Below, piece after piece: positions 41,451 to 53,542 of a stretch of DNA of 64,000 nucleotides (its first letter is position 1; the number at the start of each line of letters is the position of its first letter). The stretch comes from Utricularia gibba (taxonomy: Eukaryota > Streptophyta > Magnoliopsida > Lamiales > Lentibulariaceae), in the NCBI GenBank assembly GCA_002189035.1, contig CM007990.1:4402001-4466000 (forward strand), in the 5' to 3' direction. The notes beneath the pieces are model-generated. The model searched no databases. It worked only from the letters and a program-made list of their open reading frames with translations, and had not been told where the DNA came from. Made by a program: the position numbers and the translations under genes.

Positions 41451-44400
41451 GAAAAATCAAAATTCAATAAACATAATCTCCATCCATATTAAAAAAAAAA
41501 ATCAAATTTGTGTGGGGATGGATCCTGGCCGTTGAAAGGAAGGGGCAGGCACGTGGCGGAGATGTTTTGTTACCACAAAACCGCGACAGATTTCCGTGGA
41601 TTTCGTCAAAGTGGCACCACAACAACAATCAAGTTTCGCATCCACAGGCAGCTCGCTCATGCACATGCTCCCTCCACAAGTACACACATTTACTCCACCC
41701 CCATTCCACGCCAAACGCCCCACGCCAAAATACCAACAATACTATATGATTCTATTTGGTATATAGATAAATTATATCTGGAATAAAAAAGATTATATAA
41801 AAAAGGAGCATATAACAATATAATTTTATTCAAACACTTCTATTTTTATTGTTTTATTTCATATTCATGATATAAATTATTTGAAATATAATTTATCTCA
41901 TCTACCAAACATCATGTTTTACTTTTCTCATTTAATTATACTCTTTTATAATTTCGACTAAATACACTCTATCGTCTCCAATACATACACGTCCTCTCTC
42001 CCACCCATTCCTTCATGTTGCATTAATTTGAAGGGCTCATTTGATATGATATGTAATACTTTGATTAATATTTATGTTTATGTAAAATTAATTTTATTAA
42101 TATTAAATAAATTAAACATATGCGGTTAACCATAGATGGTAAGAGCAGATGTGATGGATGTGGATCCTAAAGGGTGTGTCTGAGACTGAGGGGAATAGTG
42201 AGGGCACGCGTGAAGGGGGACTGCCGCACGTGCGCCACAGAAAAAGGGACGCCATCCTGTGCGCATGGGGTCGACGTCCCTTCTTGTTGGTCCAGCACCC
42301 CACGTTCCACTACACTACTATTCCACCATATTTACACTTTCCTCCCTCCCACTTTCTTATATTTACATTCAGGGTACAAATGCAACTTGGATGAATAAGA
42401 ATATGTGATTTAGAGTGTGTTTTATAATATAATATATTAATTTTATATTTAAGTTTACACATAAAGTTTTATTTGATTAATTATAATATGTATATTAATT
42501 TTGTATGTTTGTGTTATTCACATACTTATTTTTTTAAAATATGAGTGATATATAAAAATGTAGAGGGAGAGTGTAGCTTAATTATATCTAAATCACTCAT
42601 ATATTCAGATTTTTATTTTCGGATATCAAATATTATAATTATGCTTAATTGTAATATATTTAAATATATTAATACTTTCATATCAAGCTAACTATTATGT
42701 AAATTCATGTGCCTAACAACTCAATCATACAAAGATTTTACATTTAGTTTTTAATAACATTAAAAATAGTGTGAGTTTTTCCTCTCCAACCAAACTTGGC
42801 CTTCAAGTTTAATTACTAGGTAAATTGTGGGGGTAAAACCACGTGTGAAAAGAAGTAGGTCAAGATTTACCGGCCACAGTAAAAAGTATCCGATTAATGG
42901 AGTTTAATATATAATTAAAATGAGTAATTATTTAGAATAAGATGGAGTTCCTAATTTTCCAAATACTAGCGGTGGTAGTATCCAACGTCTAGATTTTCTT
43001 ATCCATCTCTCGACCAATCAGGACAACCGGTGTTTCTTTTCTTTTCTTTTTTTTACTTTTTTATTTTCCGGTGTCCGGACTCCACTCGCTTCATTAAATC
43101 CGATTTTTTTTATTTTTTTAATGTCCTTTCGGAATAATAGTACCCCCCGGTGGACCAATGGCAACGCAAAACCTGTAAAGCTGCCCGGTCGTGTTATGGA
43201 GACGTGGCGCTGTTTCATTGGTCCAGACTCCCGGTCTATAATATAATATCTTTTTTCCCTCAGTACCATGATTCAGATTCTTCTGTTTCCCTTTTTTTAA
43301 ATAAATAATTAAATGCGTTGTTGGCAGTGAAACAAGTTCCAACTGCAAGTTTCTCTATTTGCCGTACATCCCTCAGCAATAATTTCTTCGAATAGTTATT
43401 TTCTACAGAAATTCAAATAAAATAATTTAAAAATTCGTTCAAAAAGGGAATAAAAAGATGCACGAGATGCATTATTTGGGGGTGTTTTTTCGTAAATGGA
43501 AAAAAAAGTTAAGTTGAATTGTGTACAGTAGAAGGCGAGACATGGATGGTTTGTTTGTCTCCACGATCGCTCCCAAGGTAAAAAAAAAGATTATTTTTTT
43601 AGTATAAATATCACAAATTATTGAAATTTCTAAATAGGGGACACCTTCTTGCAATGACAAGACACTACATGAGCAGAGAGAAGAGAAATTATTACAATAA
43701 AAACTATATTTTATTGATTTTATTTTTAAATCAATAAAATTTATTTTATTTATCCTTCGATGGTCGTGGCAAGATTCCATTTTGTATGTATCAATATATA
43801 AAATAATGACGTTTCTTATTTAAAAAATAAAATTTTTCATTATCATATAAAAGAAAATTCATAAAAATGAACGTGTAATTAAATTTCAAGTTAATTTTAA
43901 AAAACTCTTAATGAAATAAAATAAAATAAAATAACTAAATCTTCTTTCTGGGCTAGCTAGTTTTGCGAGTTGAAGCCCAGCCCAAGAAAGGGCCCAGCAT
44001 GCGAGACCGTACCAAACTGATTCAATCCTCATGTGCAAGAAGAATAAAGTTACCAATGAAATGAATAAATAATTACAAAAGAAAAAGAAGCTACGATGGA
44101 TCATTCAGAAACTCCAAAACAGCGGATAAATTATAAATGTGAGAAAATCGAGTATTCATAATATAAATTTTTTAGCTTAATGTAGAAAAAAGTCCATTTT
44201 TGTAAATGACCCCAAAAACCGTTGCAGAATTGAAAAATGGATTTTACAGGAGGGTGGGTGGAAGTTGGTCGGAGGAGCGGGGCGATTCCTGTGGTGGTGG
44301 ATGAGCCCGAGGCTTCGAGTTTACGGCAGCAAGCGAATATTCGATCTGGATATGGCTAGACTCGTACTGTCACATGGCGACCGACCGTGCATTCGACTAG

Positions 44401-44564
44401 TAAAAGACCCACAGCGCAGAGCTGAGCCAGAGAGAGTCCAAATCACGCCATCGGTGGGTCTGGCTTGATCTCCCGACTCCCGATCTCTTGGGTGTCTCCG
44501 CCCAGCTCCCCTCAAGAATCCCTCGGTTCTTCAACTTTTTCTGGGCCAGTTTTTGGGGTCTCCT

Positions 44565-45550
44565 ATGGTGGGAATTGGAGAAGAACTCAAATCCAATGGG
44601 TTCTCTGCGGCCGCAGGAGCACCCCCTCGTGTGTTCAGGAAGTTTAGGATAAGTAAGATCAGGTTTCTATTCTCTGGGTCTTTGTTCGTTGGTTTTTGCT
44701 TGTTCCAATTAGTGATCATTTGGGCCGTTTTTGCTTGTTCTGAAATGTGATTGATTGCTCGCTGCTTCGCAAAAGCAGGGTTGTTCAAAAAATAAGACGA
44801 ATCTTATCTTTTCTTCCTTGAAACTTCAACAGGTTGATGAATCTTACTCGTAACCAGGAGTTCAATTAAGCTAATTCTCAAATCTGGTTACTGGATCTTT
44901 TATCTGAGGTTTTGTGTTCCTCATGGTTATTTTCCATGGTAGGAACCACGCAACAGGGTAATGGAGGGGTGAAGTCCATTGAGAAGGAGCAATCAGCAGC
45001 AGTAGAAGAAGAAGAAGGAGGCCCTGCAAAGGATATGCAACTGGACTCAGACACCCTTCCCATCTTATCAGAGAAGCGCAAGGCGCTATTTGAACCCTTG
45101 GAGCCTGTGGCTAACATTATCAAACGCCCTTCTGCAGAATCCCTCTCCCGCCACCTGATTTCGACTCCGCTAGCTACCCGAAAGGTTGGCTGATTGGAAA
45201 GAAGCGAAAGCTCGTCAATGTCGATGTTGTTGAGAGCATGAGGAGGATTGCCATTCAAGAAATGAACAGAAAGGTTTCAAATTTACATTCACTTTGCTGT
45301 CTCAGAGCAGCAATGGTGTTATTCAGAGAGTTCTTACTTGCAGGACAGAGAAATTGATGGGCTAAACGAGCAGCTCGAAGAAGATGCTCGTTGTCTCGAG
45401 CACCTGCAACTCCAACTGCTGGAAGAAAGGAGCAAGCGATCTGAAGCAGAGAGACAGAATGCTATGCTACAGAGCCAGATAGCGGTGCTCATGGAAATGC
45501 TACAAGAGGATGAAGCTGTGGAAGATGAAGGAAATGATCATGGGATGTAA
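44565..45550 (+). CDS. HDR1: Protein HEADING DATE REPRESSOR 1-like (one apparent frameshift)
   Basis: Resembles the plant nuclear protein HDR1, which in rice delays flowering with the kinase OsK4. Three exons: 44565-44652, 44943-45273 and 45344-45550, about 208 residues. The start gives [16 protein letters not shown] and PPRVF, the usual beginning. The core has [23 protein letters not shown], then [18 protein letters not shown] and [20 protein letters not shown]-terminal coiled coil follows ([20 protein letters not shown]). Exon 2 is one base short: reading SAESL onward, the C-rich tract at 45,141-45,149 shifts out of the conserved LPPPDFD frame, which then continues to the end. This probably reflects a lost C. 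The family name comes from memory and the function is inferred from rice. Confidence 0.8.
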
Positions 45551-45920
45551 GATTCCACTCCCTACTCCATCGTTCAAATCTTTATATATTTCTTATTCTT
45601 TTCTGGATGTAGATAGTACACAAATGTTTGGAGGTATTGGTTCAAGCTGTAATGTCAAGAAAGCATATCCTGCATATGCTGCTTGTGAGTGTCAGTTTCA
45701 TGGTTCATAAGATAGATAAGTCGCAAGGGTGACTCGGGTGTTCTTGATGTACATACCTGTTATATTCATATGTGTGACAGTTTATTCAAAATTTGGCATC
45801 TTTCACTTCATGTGGAGACTATGAGAGAGCAAACACTTCATCTCAAAAACACACAGTTTTGAAGTTAATAAAATGGACGAAAGGTGATGATGCAACAAAC
45901 CAAGTATACAGGCATCAAAG
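45551..45920. other. Tail-to-tail spacer
   Basis: These 370 bases lie between the HDR1-like stop (+) and the stop of the small membrane protein gene (-). They should hold both 3' ends. No coding signal was found. Confidence 0.5.
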
Positions 45921-46232
45921 CTAGAAAAGCTTTAATTTTCCCATGGCCATGGAAGCTTTGGCATGCTGCAGTTGGCAGGATACCTTCTGAGCACCACCCA
46001 AACCAGAACATGAATTTGTTGATCCAAGAGTCACGGCGAAGTACAAATAAATAGTGCACAGGCACGCAAGAATGGCAAGAGCTGTTAGAAGAAAAGAGTG
46101 TCTCCTGAGTAGTGTTGCGCAGTCTCCGAATTCGTCGGCTCGAGAAAATGGCCTCTTGAGCGACGCTGTAGAAAATGCAGTCTGCGATTGAGATCTCCGG
46201 TGGGGCGAAGTTATCACGCTGTCAAGAGTCAT
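45921..46232 (-). CDS. Small single-pass membrane protein of unknown function (conserved in plants)
   Basis: A 103-residue protein in one coding exon. The start is the ATG at 46232 (MTLDSVITSPHRRSQSQ); sequence upstream in the same frame lies in a leader intron. One strong hydrophobic segment spans about residues 46-67 (LLTALAILACLCTIYLYFAV), preceded by basic residues (LLRRH), so the N-terminus may face the cytosol. The C-terminal part has CSGL and a second Cys (VSCQLQHAKAS), and the last residues are basic. I recognise the sequence type as a conserved uncharacterised plant protein but cannot assign a function. A leader intron at about 46,241-46,607 ends TTTTTCAG eight bases before the ATG. 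It shares its upstream region with the STE20-type kinase gene. Confidence 0.8.
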   Translation of the reverse strand: MTLDSVITSPHRRSQSQTAFSTASLKRPFSRADEFGDCATLLRRHSFLLTALAILACLCTIYLYFAVTLGSTNSCSGLGGAQKVSCQLQHAKASMAMGKLKLF

Positions 46233-47474
46233 GGTCTTGTCTGAAAAATGAACACCAAATGAGTCCAAAAAAACACCAAAACGTCACAGTTTGCAAATCA
46301 AAAGGAACGCAATCCCCAGACGGGATCAGACCCAAAAGCATGACCTAGTTCATGAGCTCGCTAAAATCATGTTGTTTCTGAGAAAAAAGGAGGTGTCACA
46401 CCCACAACTCAACAATACCCAATCACGTAATCAACATGCCAGCTTCAATTTCGAAAACCTAATCGGCACCAGCTTCAAAAAATAGAAAACCATATTCCAA
46501 CCAGCTTCATCCAAAACAGCACCACCAACACAGCATAAATCTGAATTCAGATCACCAAACAAATCTGGGCAAACAGGGAAACACACGCCCAGAAATCAAA
46601 CGCTCACCTACGAAAACGCGGCTCCGAATCCAATGGATTCCCTTGAACTGCAATTGACGAAGAAAGAAATGGGAACATTGCCCACGAACCAAAAGGCTGC
46701 CCTTGAAATATAAGGCATTGATTCCACAAGGCACCGCACGAGGCGTTGAAGAACGCGGACAAAATACGTCATATTTTAAAACAAATATTAAAAAATAAAT
46801 TGTTTTTAATCGAATCTACGGTTCGATGCATCGCACGTTTCAATATTAAATAAATGCAAATATTAATTAATATTCATATTATTAAGAAATCCATTATATT
46901 ATAATATCTAGAAGATGATCTGAGGCCAAAAAGATGGCCAACGGCGGGATCTTGTAGACACAAATCCAGAAAGAAAAGCTCGTTCAGTTCTACTCTCAAC
47001 GGGGATCCGCTTATGCCGGCCGCGCTCTCTCTCTGCATCGACATTTGCTCTCATTTTGTTGATTCTGTTGCAGATTTCTCTAGGATCATCTACGTGAATT
47101 TAACTGGGGTTGATTTGATACAAGGTTGTTTGTATCTCTAATTTCGTGGATGTGTTTAATGCTTTGAAGTATTGTCGATGTAAGCTGGTTTCTCGTGGTT
47201 CTTCTTCGAGCCTATTGGCGTAGTGCATTTACGCATGGCGTTGAAATCACGTGCATGTGGATTGAACTGGATGGAATAAAGTCGACGTGGGTGTGCTTTT
47301 GTTTTTCTAGACTATGAGTATTGATTTGGATGGGGTTTGAGTAACTGTGACTGGAGCTGTAACGCGTGGTTCTTGGCGTTGAGCGATAGTACTTGTTTAT
47401 ATGTATTGAGATCTGAGATCAGATGGACGGTTTGTTGCAGGTGTGATATATTGATGTCTTGAGGCTTGGATTCA
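46233..47474. promoter_or_regulatory. Divergent upstream region of membrane protein (-) and STE20-type kinase (+)
   Basis: Contains the 5' leader of the minus-strand gene, with a leader intron (GTGAGC donor at 46,607, TTTTTCAG acceptor at 46,241). An AT-rich core follows at about 46,770-46,910, and then the kinase leader. From 46,980 on, a CT-rich stretch (GCTCTCTCTCTGC) precedes the probable kinase start site. A leader intron for the kinase is possible, given the TTGTTGCAG at about 47,432-47,440. Confidence 0.45.
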
Positions 47475-50400
47475 ATGGAGGAGAGGAAGAAGTACCCGAT
47501 TGGCCCGGAGCACTATACTACGTTCGAGGAGGTGGGAATGGAGGCAGTGCTTCAGTTTATCGCGCACAATGCAACTCGCTCAATGAGATTGTGGCGATCA
47601 AGATTCTCGATTTCGAACGGCATAATTGTGATGTGGTAGGGTTATCTTTCGGTTCAATTCGAGTTTTCTTTTTGTAGTGCTATCTGACTGTTTGATTTGA
47701 GCGTGAAGGTAGCTTTCCTACTTCTCTTGTTATGGAAGGACCATGAATGCTAACTGTTTTGTGCACTAGTGTGCTTCCACTGTGGTTTCTGCTATTTCAG
47801 GATTCATATTTTTTTTCTGCTGTAATGTAAATCCGATGAGTGTGTTGTTACAGCATTTGCTTTTTATCATTGTTTGTGTAGCTCAACACACTCTCTATTG
47901 TATATTGATGGGAAGAAAAATCAAAAAACCTGATTCAGTTATGACATGTTGCATCTAGAATAATGTCTCACGGGAAGCTCAGACAATGGTCCTTGTTGAC
48001 CACCCAAATATTCTAAAATCGCACTGCTCATTCGTCAGTGACCACAATTTGTGGGTTGTGATGCCCTACATGGCTGGAGGCTCTTGCTCACATATTTTAA
48101 AGGCTGCACACCCTGATGGTTTTGAGGAGGTTGTCATTGCTACAATCTTGCGTGAGGCGTTAAAGGGCTTGGATTATCTTCATCAGCATGGCCATATTCA
48201 CCGTGATGTCAAGGTAAGTAGTCAGAATTTCGAACAATTGGAGAGTGTTTTCCTTGCCTTAAGACTTACTGTCTCTTTCCACATGTTTCAGTTTCATTTA
48301 AAACTCACACGTCTTCATACTAAATACTTTGTGCCTAAATTTTCCTGTCTACTCATCTTCTCAATTCTCGCTAACTTTCAGGCTGGAAATATCTTAATTG
48401 ATTCTCGCGGTGGAATCAAGCTGGGCGATTTTGGTGTTTCTGCCTACTTGTTTGATTCGGGTGACAGGCAGCGTATTAGAAATACATTTGTAGGCACGCC
48501 CTGCTGGTATGGAAAGAGGCCTTTCTTTTTCTCTTTTTGTTAGTGAACAGATCTCAACATTGCTGGAGATATTGCTTAACCTGTCACTTCTTCAGTTTTG
48601 GTGATCCTACGTGATACTTTCATCTTCTCTGTAGGATGGCACCGGAGGTCATGGAGCAACTGCATGGCTATGACTTCAAGTATTTTCTTCATTTTATGGA
48701 TATTTCTGATCTAGCTCTGGCCATCACCTCCTCGTTTTCCTATTTTGAGGATTTTCATTTCGTTTCAGAGCTGATATTTGGTCCTTTGGCATAACTGCTT
48801 TGGAACTTGCTCATGGTCATGCTCCTTTCTCAAAGTATCCTCCAATGAAGGTGTTAAACAATAGTTTTAAGACTCCTTTTCTTTAACAAGCCTTTTTAGA
48901 ATAGAGCCATGATCTTTACGATTTGAATTTTGCCGTAGGTGTTGCTCATGACATTGCAAAACGCACCACCAGGTTTGGATTATGAAAGAGACCAGAAGTT
49001 TTCGAAGGTATCCTTTTCAAAACCGTACATAGCTATTGACTAAAATTTGATTTACATGGCATTAATTTGTTTGTTTGTGTCATCCAGTCATTCAGACATA
49101 TGATCGCTAGTTGTTTGGTGAAGGATCCTTCTAAAAGGCCTTCAGCAAAAAAGTTGTTAAAACATTCTTTCTTCAAGCAAGCTCGGTCAAATGATTATAT
49201 CGCTAGAACGCTTCTCAAAGGGCTGCCACCACTTGGGGATCTTCTTCAGGAATTGAAGGTCTGTGCTTTCATGAAGATTGATCCGTATTTGGTGCCTGGA
49301 TATGGATATCCTGTATTTTGTCTCTATGCTAATAATTGATTTTAATTGATGATAGAGGAGGGAGGAAGATATGGTTGCTCAAAAGAAAATGCCAGATGGA
49401 GAAAAGGAGGAGATATCTCAGGTATCATCTGAACCACAGCATAACAGCCATGCTGATTTTACTCATGCACGTTGACTAATTTCACAAGGTGGGGATAGTT
49501 GATCCAAATGTTCCAAACATCCCAAAAGAGATGTGAACGCTGATCTGCATCTTTGCAAGCATGCTTAACCTTTCTCTTCATTCAGCATTCCAGTTTTCCA
49601 GATGGCATCTCACTTTTTCCTCAGTTTCCCTTCCTACAAATTTCATCAGCCGTATCTAGTCATGAGGCTTTCCCTAGCTTTCACCCTGTTGTGATTGGGA
49701 GTGAAACTTGAAGAATGTTTTCGTATGCTATTCTCATCAATATGGGTTCTGTGCAGTATGGATGAATAGTTCTTTCAGTTGGATGCTTTTTCAGCTGATG
49801 AAAGATACCTACGATCCTCCTAGGGAATAAGCTATAATGTTTATGAATTGTTCGCAGAATGAATATAAACGTGGTATCAGTGGTTGGCACTTCAACCTTG
49901 ATGACATGAAGGCCCAAGCTTCCCTAGTATGTGCTGTCCTTTCAGTTATATCATCTCGTAAATATGAGTCTGACTGTTTATTTTCTTTCTGCTTGATTTT
50001 AGATTCAGGATGATGATCTTACTAGTGAGAAAGATGAAGGTATTCAAACCAAACAAGCTGAACTCGGGACATCTTCATCCAGACATAATGAAAATTTCCA
50101 ACACCAGTTATCTTTTGCAAGCCGAAATTCTGATAATGCAGATTCTGTAAGTTGATATTAATTCTGCTTTGAAGGTAAGAAAAAATTTATACTTGCTTAG
50201 ACACCATGGCTCTTTGCACTTTGCAGGACGAAAATGGTCCTTCTGTCGCATCGGCGGACTCTCTGTTTATTGTGTACAGCTTATGTCTTTTCTTTTGTTA
50301 TCGGCTTCTTTATTTTGTGCCACCCTAATTGTGTTCATTTGTGGTTCAATTTTTCAAAAACAACAGCAATTTCAGTTGTGTAATTTTCAGTGATTCTTGC

Positions 50401-52240
50401 CTTATTGAACTATGAAATCCTTTTGGTGCTTGCGTGTGATTTTTTTCTACATGTTGATTGAGCTTTCTTCTACGCATAGACCTAGATGTTCGAGGGGTGA
50501 TGATAATGCTGGCCTTCCTGACGCAATTCCAGAACATGCGATTTTGTCTCCTGTTAACGAGAATCGGGTAGACATTGTGAGGAAAAAACCACAGGAATTA
50601 ACCGTAATGTCTTCTAACCAAAGGTGTGGCTTTCTATCTTGGCTACTGTAGCCCATCACAGATTTTGTTTGGTTGGTGCTCAATTGGTTCTTGCACTTCA
50701 TATCCTGGCTTGACAGATATTATCAAGTTTATAGTTAGTGCTCAACAGTAACCTAATATATTTGTATCTACTAGCAAATACAACGACAGGGGCAATCCAG
50801 GAATGGAGAACAGCAAATCTCAAAATCAATCAGAAATTTTTTCCGGTGCAGGTCTTGCCAATCCCCAGTCCCCAGATATTGTACAGCCCGAAGTAGTACA
50901 GTCCAAAAGCACAAAATCATCAGGCAATGAATATGTTGCAGTGAATTTTGGTAGTGCAGCGCATTTTGGTGCCATTTTTATCCTTATTAAACCCCTTTAT
51001 TTTGTTGCAGTTAATGGTGATGATGGTGAGGATAAAAATAAGAGTCCAGCTGTTCAGCGGAGAGGCCGATTCAAGGTTACATCAGAGAGCGTTGACATGG
51101 TAAATTATCGTTCTGACTTTTAGGGATTATTTTCAGCTTGCCTTTTCTTGATGGATGAGCTCTATTTTTGACAAGGTCGATCCGGCTTTGATATTAAGAA
51201 GCAGTACTTTGCAATTGTCTGAAAATCTTGTTTCGAAGGTAAATGTAACATTTTTCTTTTTACTTTCTTTTGAGCTCAGCAATACGGGAATCCTAAAACA
51301 TGAATACATTGCCTTTTGTTAGTTATTACATGCTTCTTTAACATAAAAAATTGTCCAAAGCGCCATGAATGTTCTGTTTTTCAAGTGGCTTATTTGATAC
51401 CAAATTTCAATTATCGCTCCTTGTGACAAGTCATTTGGACCACAAGATATGTTTATGATATGTTGATCCATGATTTTGAATATTATTATTCTGGCTCAGG
51501 TGATTGCGCAGCTTCCTGCTAGTGTTGCCCCCTTGTCTGAGGATGCTACTTCATCCGATAATTCTGGACTGGGGTCTTTCCTCAATCTGCAGCTTATGCT
51601 GTATGCAAATATAATTCAACGGGTAATGCTGTTCACCTTTTCCTATTGCTAACTCACTGGATTCCGAGGTGCTAACACTGGCTTGACAGGATTTTCTTAT
51701 TGCTCTGATGAAGCAGACGTCATCTAATGATCCCTCTGGTATCAATACGGATGCAAGGCTTTTTATCCTTTTCATATCTTTGTTCTCGTTGTCAATCACT
51801 CTGTTGTTACAATTTTATACAGACTGGACTCATGCTAGCATGGAAAGAGTAGAGAAAACACTGGTATGGTTCCCTTTGTGCCATTTCTCCGCTCTATTTA
51901 TTTCTGTCGTTTGCAAGCGAAATTGTGCCTGCTGTATTTAAACTCTCAAACCCAAACCATAAGGATTTGTGAAGTTGTTCCAACCTTCTCATGTTTTAGC
52001 ATCAATTTTTTTTCCTCTTTGAAGTTGGAAGCTGCCAATGAGAGGGAAAAGGACCTGCTACGGGAGGTCTCAGATTTGCAGTTAAGGTCTGAACATAACG
52101 TGAACCGATATTAGCAATAGTTTCTAGAGTGGAGTTAGGTTACTCATACTTGATCCAGAAATATGCTCCCCTGCAGGCTCATATGTGCTCAAGAAGAGAT
52201 CAAAAAGTACAAAACCGACAATGGCCGGGCAAACTCTTGA
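47475..52240 (+). CDS. STE20/SPS1-type Ser/Thr kinase (BLUS1/FRAY2-like)
   Basis: GCK-class kinase related to plant BLUS1 and OSR1/SPAK-like kinases. About 20 exons. The kinase-domain exons join in phase: 47475-47635, 47959-48213, 48382-48506, 48635-48679, 48769-48850, 48939-49007 and 49088-49258. All motifs are present: VAIKIL (Lys), [48 protein letters not shown] and [18 protein letters not shown]. Then come [50 protein letters not shown] and a final coiled coil [17 protein letters not shown] ending at 52177-52240. The frame breaks at the GGG at 47534-47536, inside the glycine loop ([14 protein letters not shown] needs one more G). Exons between 50,227 and 51,011 are uncertain: the donor near 50,240-50,275 is unclear and a further missing G at the GGGG near 50,496 is possible. 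Confidence 0.85.
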
Positions 52241-52543
52241 TCCTTGGAACATATGTTCACCTATTTGGCTAGCTTTTGGTGGTACCTTACCCCATTACGG
52301 TTCCTTCTACTTCAGCCCTGTGCAGCTAGCGCCAACCATAAGAAAAGCATGGCATCACACTGCACTGTACAGTAATTATGCACTCATTTGGAGGACTTGC
52401 GTGAAGAAAAGCTGCCGGGGTTTCATTTTGTTGCTGTCTCTTACCTAGAAATAAGAATTGTTCTGGTTTTCCAAGGAACAAACGGGATGGATGATAATGA
52501 TAAGAAATTCAAGCTTCCTGGAGCAAGCAAAAGAAGAAATAAC
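52241..52543. other. Tail-to-tail spacer
   Basis: These 303 bases lie between the kinase stop (+) and the conserved-frame stop of the ABC ATPase gene (-). They should hold both 3' UTRs. No gene is visible. Confidence 0.5.
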
Positions 52544-53542
52544 TCAAGAGCTGAGCTGAAGAAACGTCTGCGCCATGGATGTTTGGCCAGCGAGAGGAGC
52601 TGCGGCGGCAGGATCTCGACAATCTCGCCGTTGACGAGAAGGCAAACGACGTCCGCGATTCTCTGTATCTGTTTGATGCTGTGTGAAACCATTACGATCG
52701 TCATCCCCTGCTCCTTCTTCAGCTTCACCAGCACATCCTCCACATTCTGCGTCGACAGCGGATCCAGGGCGCTGGTGGGCTCATCCAGCAGCAAAACCTG
52801 CAAGACATGGCGGAGCTCAAATCCTCAGTGATGCCCACAGAAAGGAGGAGGACATGTCTGTTTTCCCTTCTCACCTCTGGTTCATTAGCCAGAGTTCTTG
52901 CAAGTGCAACTCTCTGAGCTTGCCCCACTGAAACACTCTCTTTCCCATAGAAGGATGAGTCCAGATCCGCCAACGCCAGCAGCTTATATACCTCTTCATC
53001 ACTCAGCTTCTTCCCTGTCAAACGAGGGCCGTACCTGACGTTCTCAGCCACCGTCCCTGCAACACAACAAACGGAAACAGTGAGGCCAGCCATAGTCTCT
53101 GGGTCACACACACACCAGCGCTACTCACCTGGAAACAGGGCCGGAAGCTGGAAAAGCATTCCGACCTTGCGGCGGAGGCCGAGGACATCGACGGTGGAGA
53201 TGTCGACACCGTCCAGGAAAACGGAGCCCGGAGCAGGCTCCCAGAGGCGGTTAAGTGCCCGGAGGAAGGTTGACTTGCCGCTTCCACTAGGGCCGATGAC
53301 TCCCATTATCACGCCTCTGGGAATATCCACATTGATTCTGTTCAAAATCAGGGAACCCTCAATCGACACCTTGCTCAGATCCCTGACCTCCATCTTCGGC
53401 ACCGCCGGTACCAACAATGCCTCCCGCGCCTCGCCTTCCATCCAGACCAGAGAAGGAGACACAAACAACATAAGAAGAAGGCCGTTTTTTTCAGCACACG
53501 TGTTCAGACATCATTATCATGCGTACCTGGGAAATCGGCCAT
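52544..53542 (-). CDS. ABCI17: ABC transporter I family ATPase, ABCI17/STAR1 type (frameshift near the C-terminus)
   Basis: Stand-alone nucleotide-binding subunit related to Arabidopsis ABCI17 and rice STAR1. STAR1 pairs with the membrane protein STAR2 in aluminium tolerance, probably by exporting UDP-glucose. Four exons: 53542-53527, 53434-53129, 53056-52875 and 52797-52544, about 252 residues. The first exon is only 16 bases (MADFP). Walker A is GPSGSGKST, the Q-loop FQLPALFPG, the signature [13 protein letters not shown], Walker [13 protein letters not shown] and the switch His [12 protein letters not shown]. These are intact and in order. After LLSLAKHP the frame breaks at the GG at 52,577-52,578 (plus strand). 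One more base there gives the family C-terminus [10 protein letters not shown] and a stop at 52,544. Read literally, it runs on into unrelated residues to about 52,441. Confidence 0.9.

Larger units (their letters stand above)
38165..44564. other. Gene-poor AT-rich interval with repeats
   Basis: About 6.4 kb without a supported gene. The first 400 bases (to about 38,580) are GC-balanced and are probably the ARF2 promoter and leader. The rest is AT-rich with short unsupported frames. It contains an (AAT)n microsatellite near 39,985-40,002, a diverged dispersed repeat (40,560-40,800), a 5S-rRNA-derived relic (about 41,230-41,450) and an inverted TGGACCAATG pair at about 43,151 and 43,214. The last 300 bases are probably the leader of the HDR1-like gene. 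Confidence 0.5.

Noticed and set aside
41508-41786. Overlapping short open frames near 41.5-41.8 kb
   Set aside because: Mutually inconsistent frames in a GC-balanced intergenic patch, with no conserved motif.
43886-44104. 72-residue minus-strand frame rich in Phe/Tyr
   Set aside because: Produced by AT-rich sequence. No start context or family resemblance.
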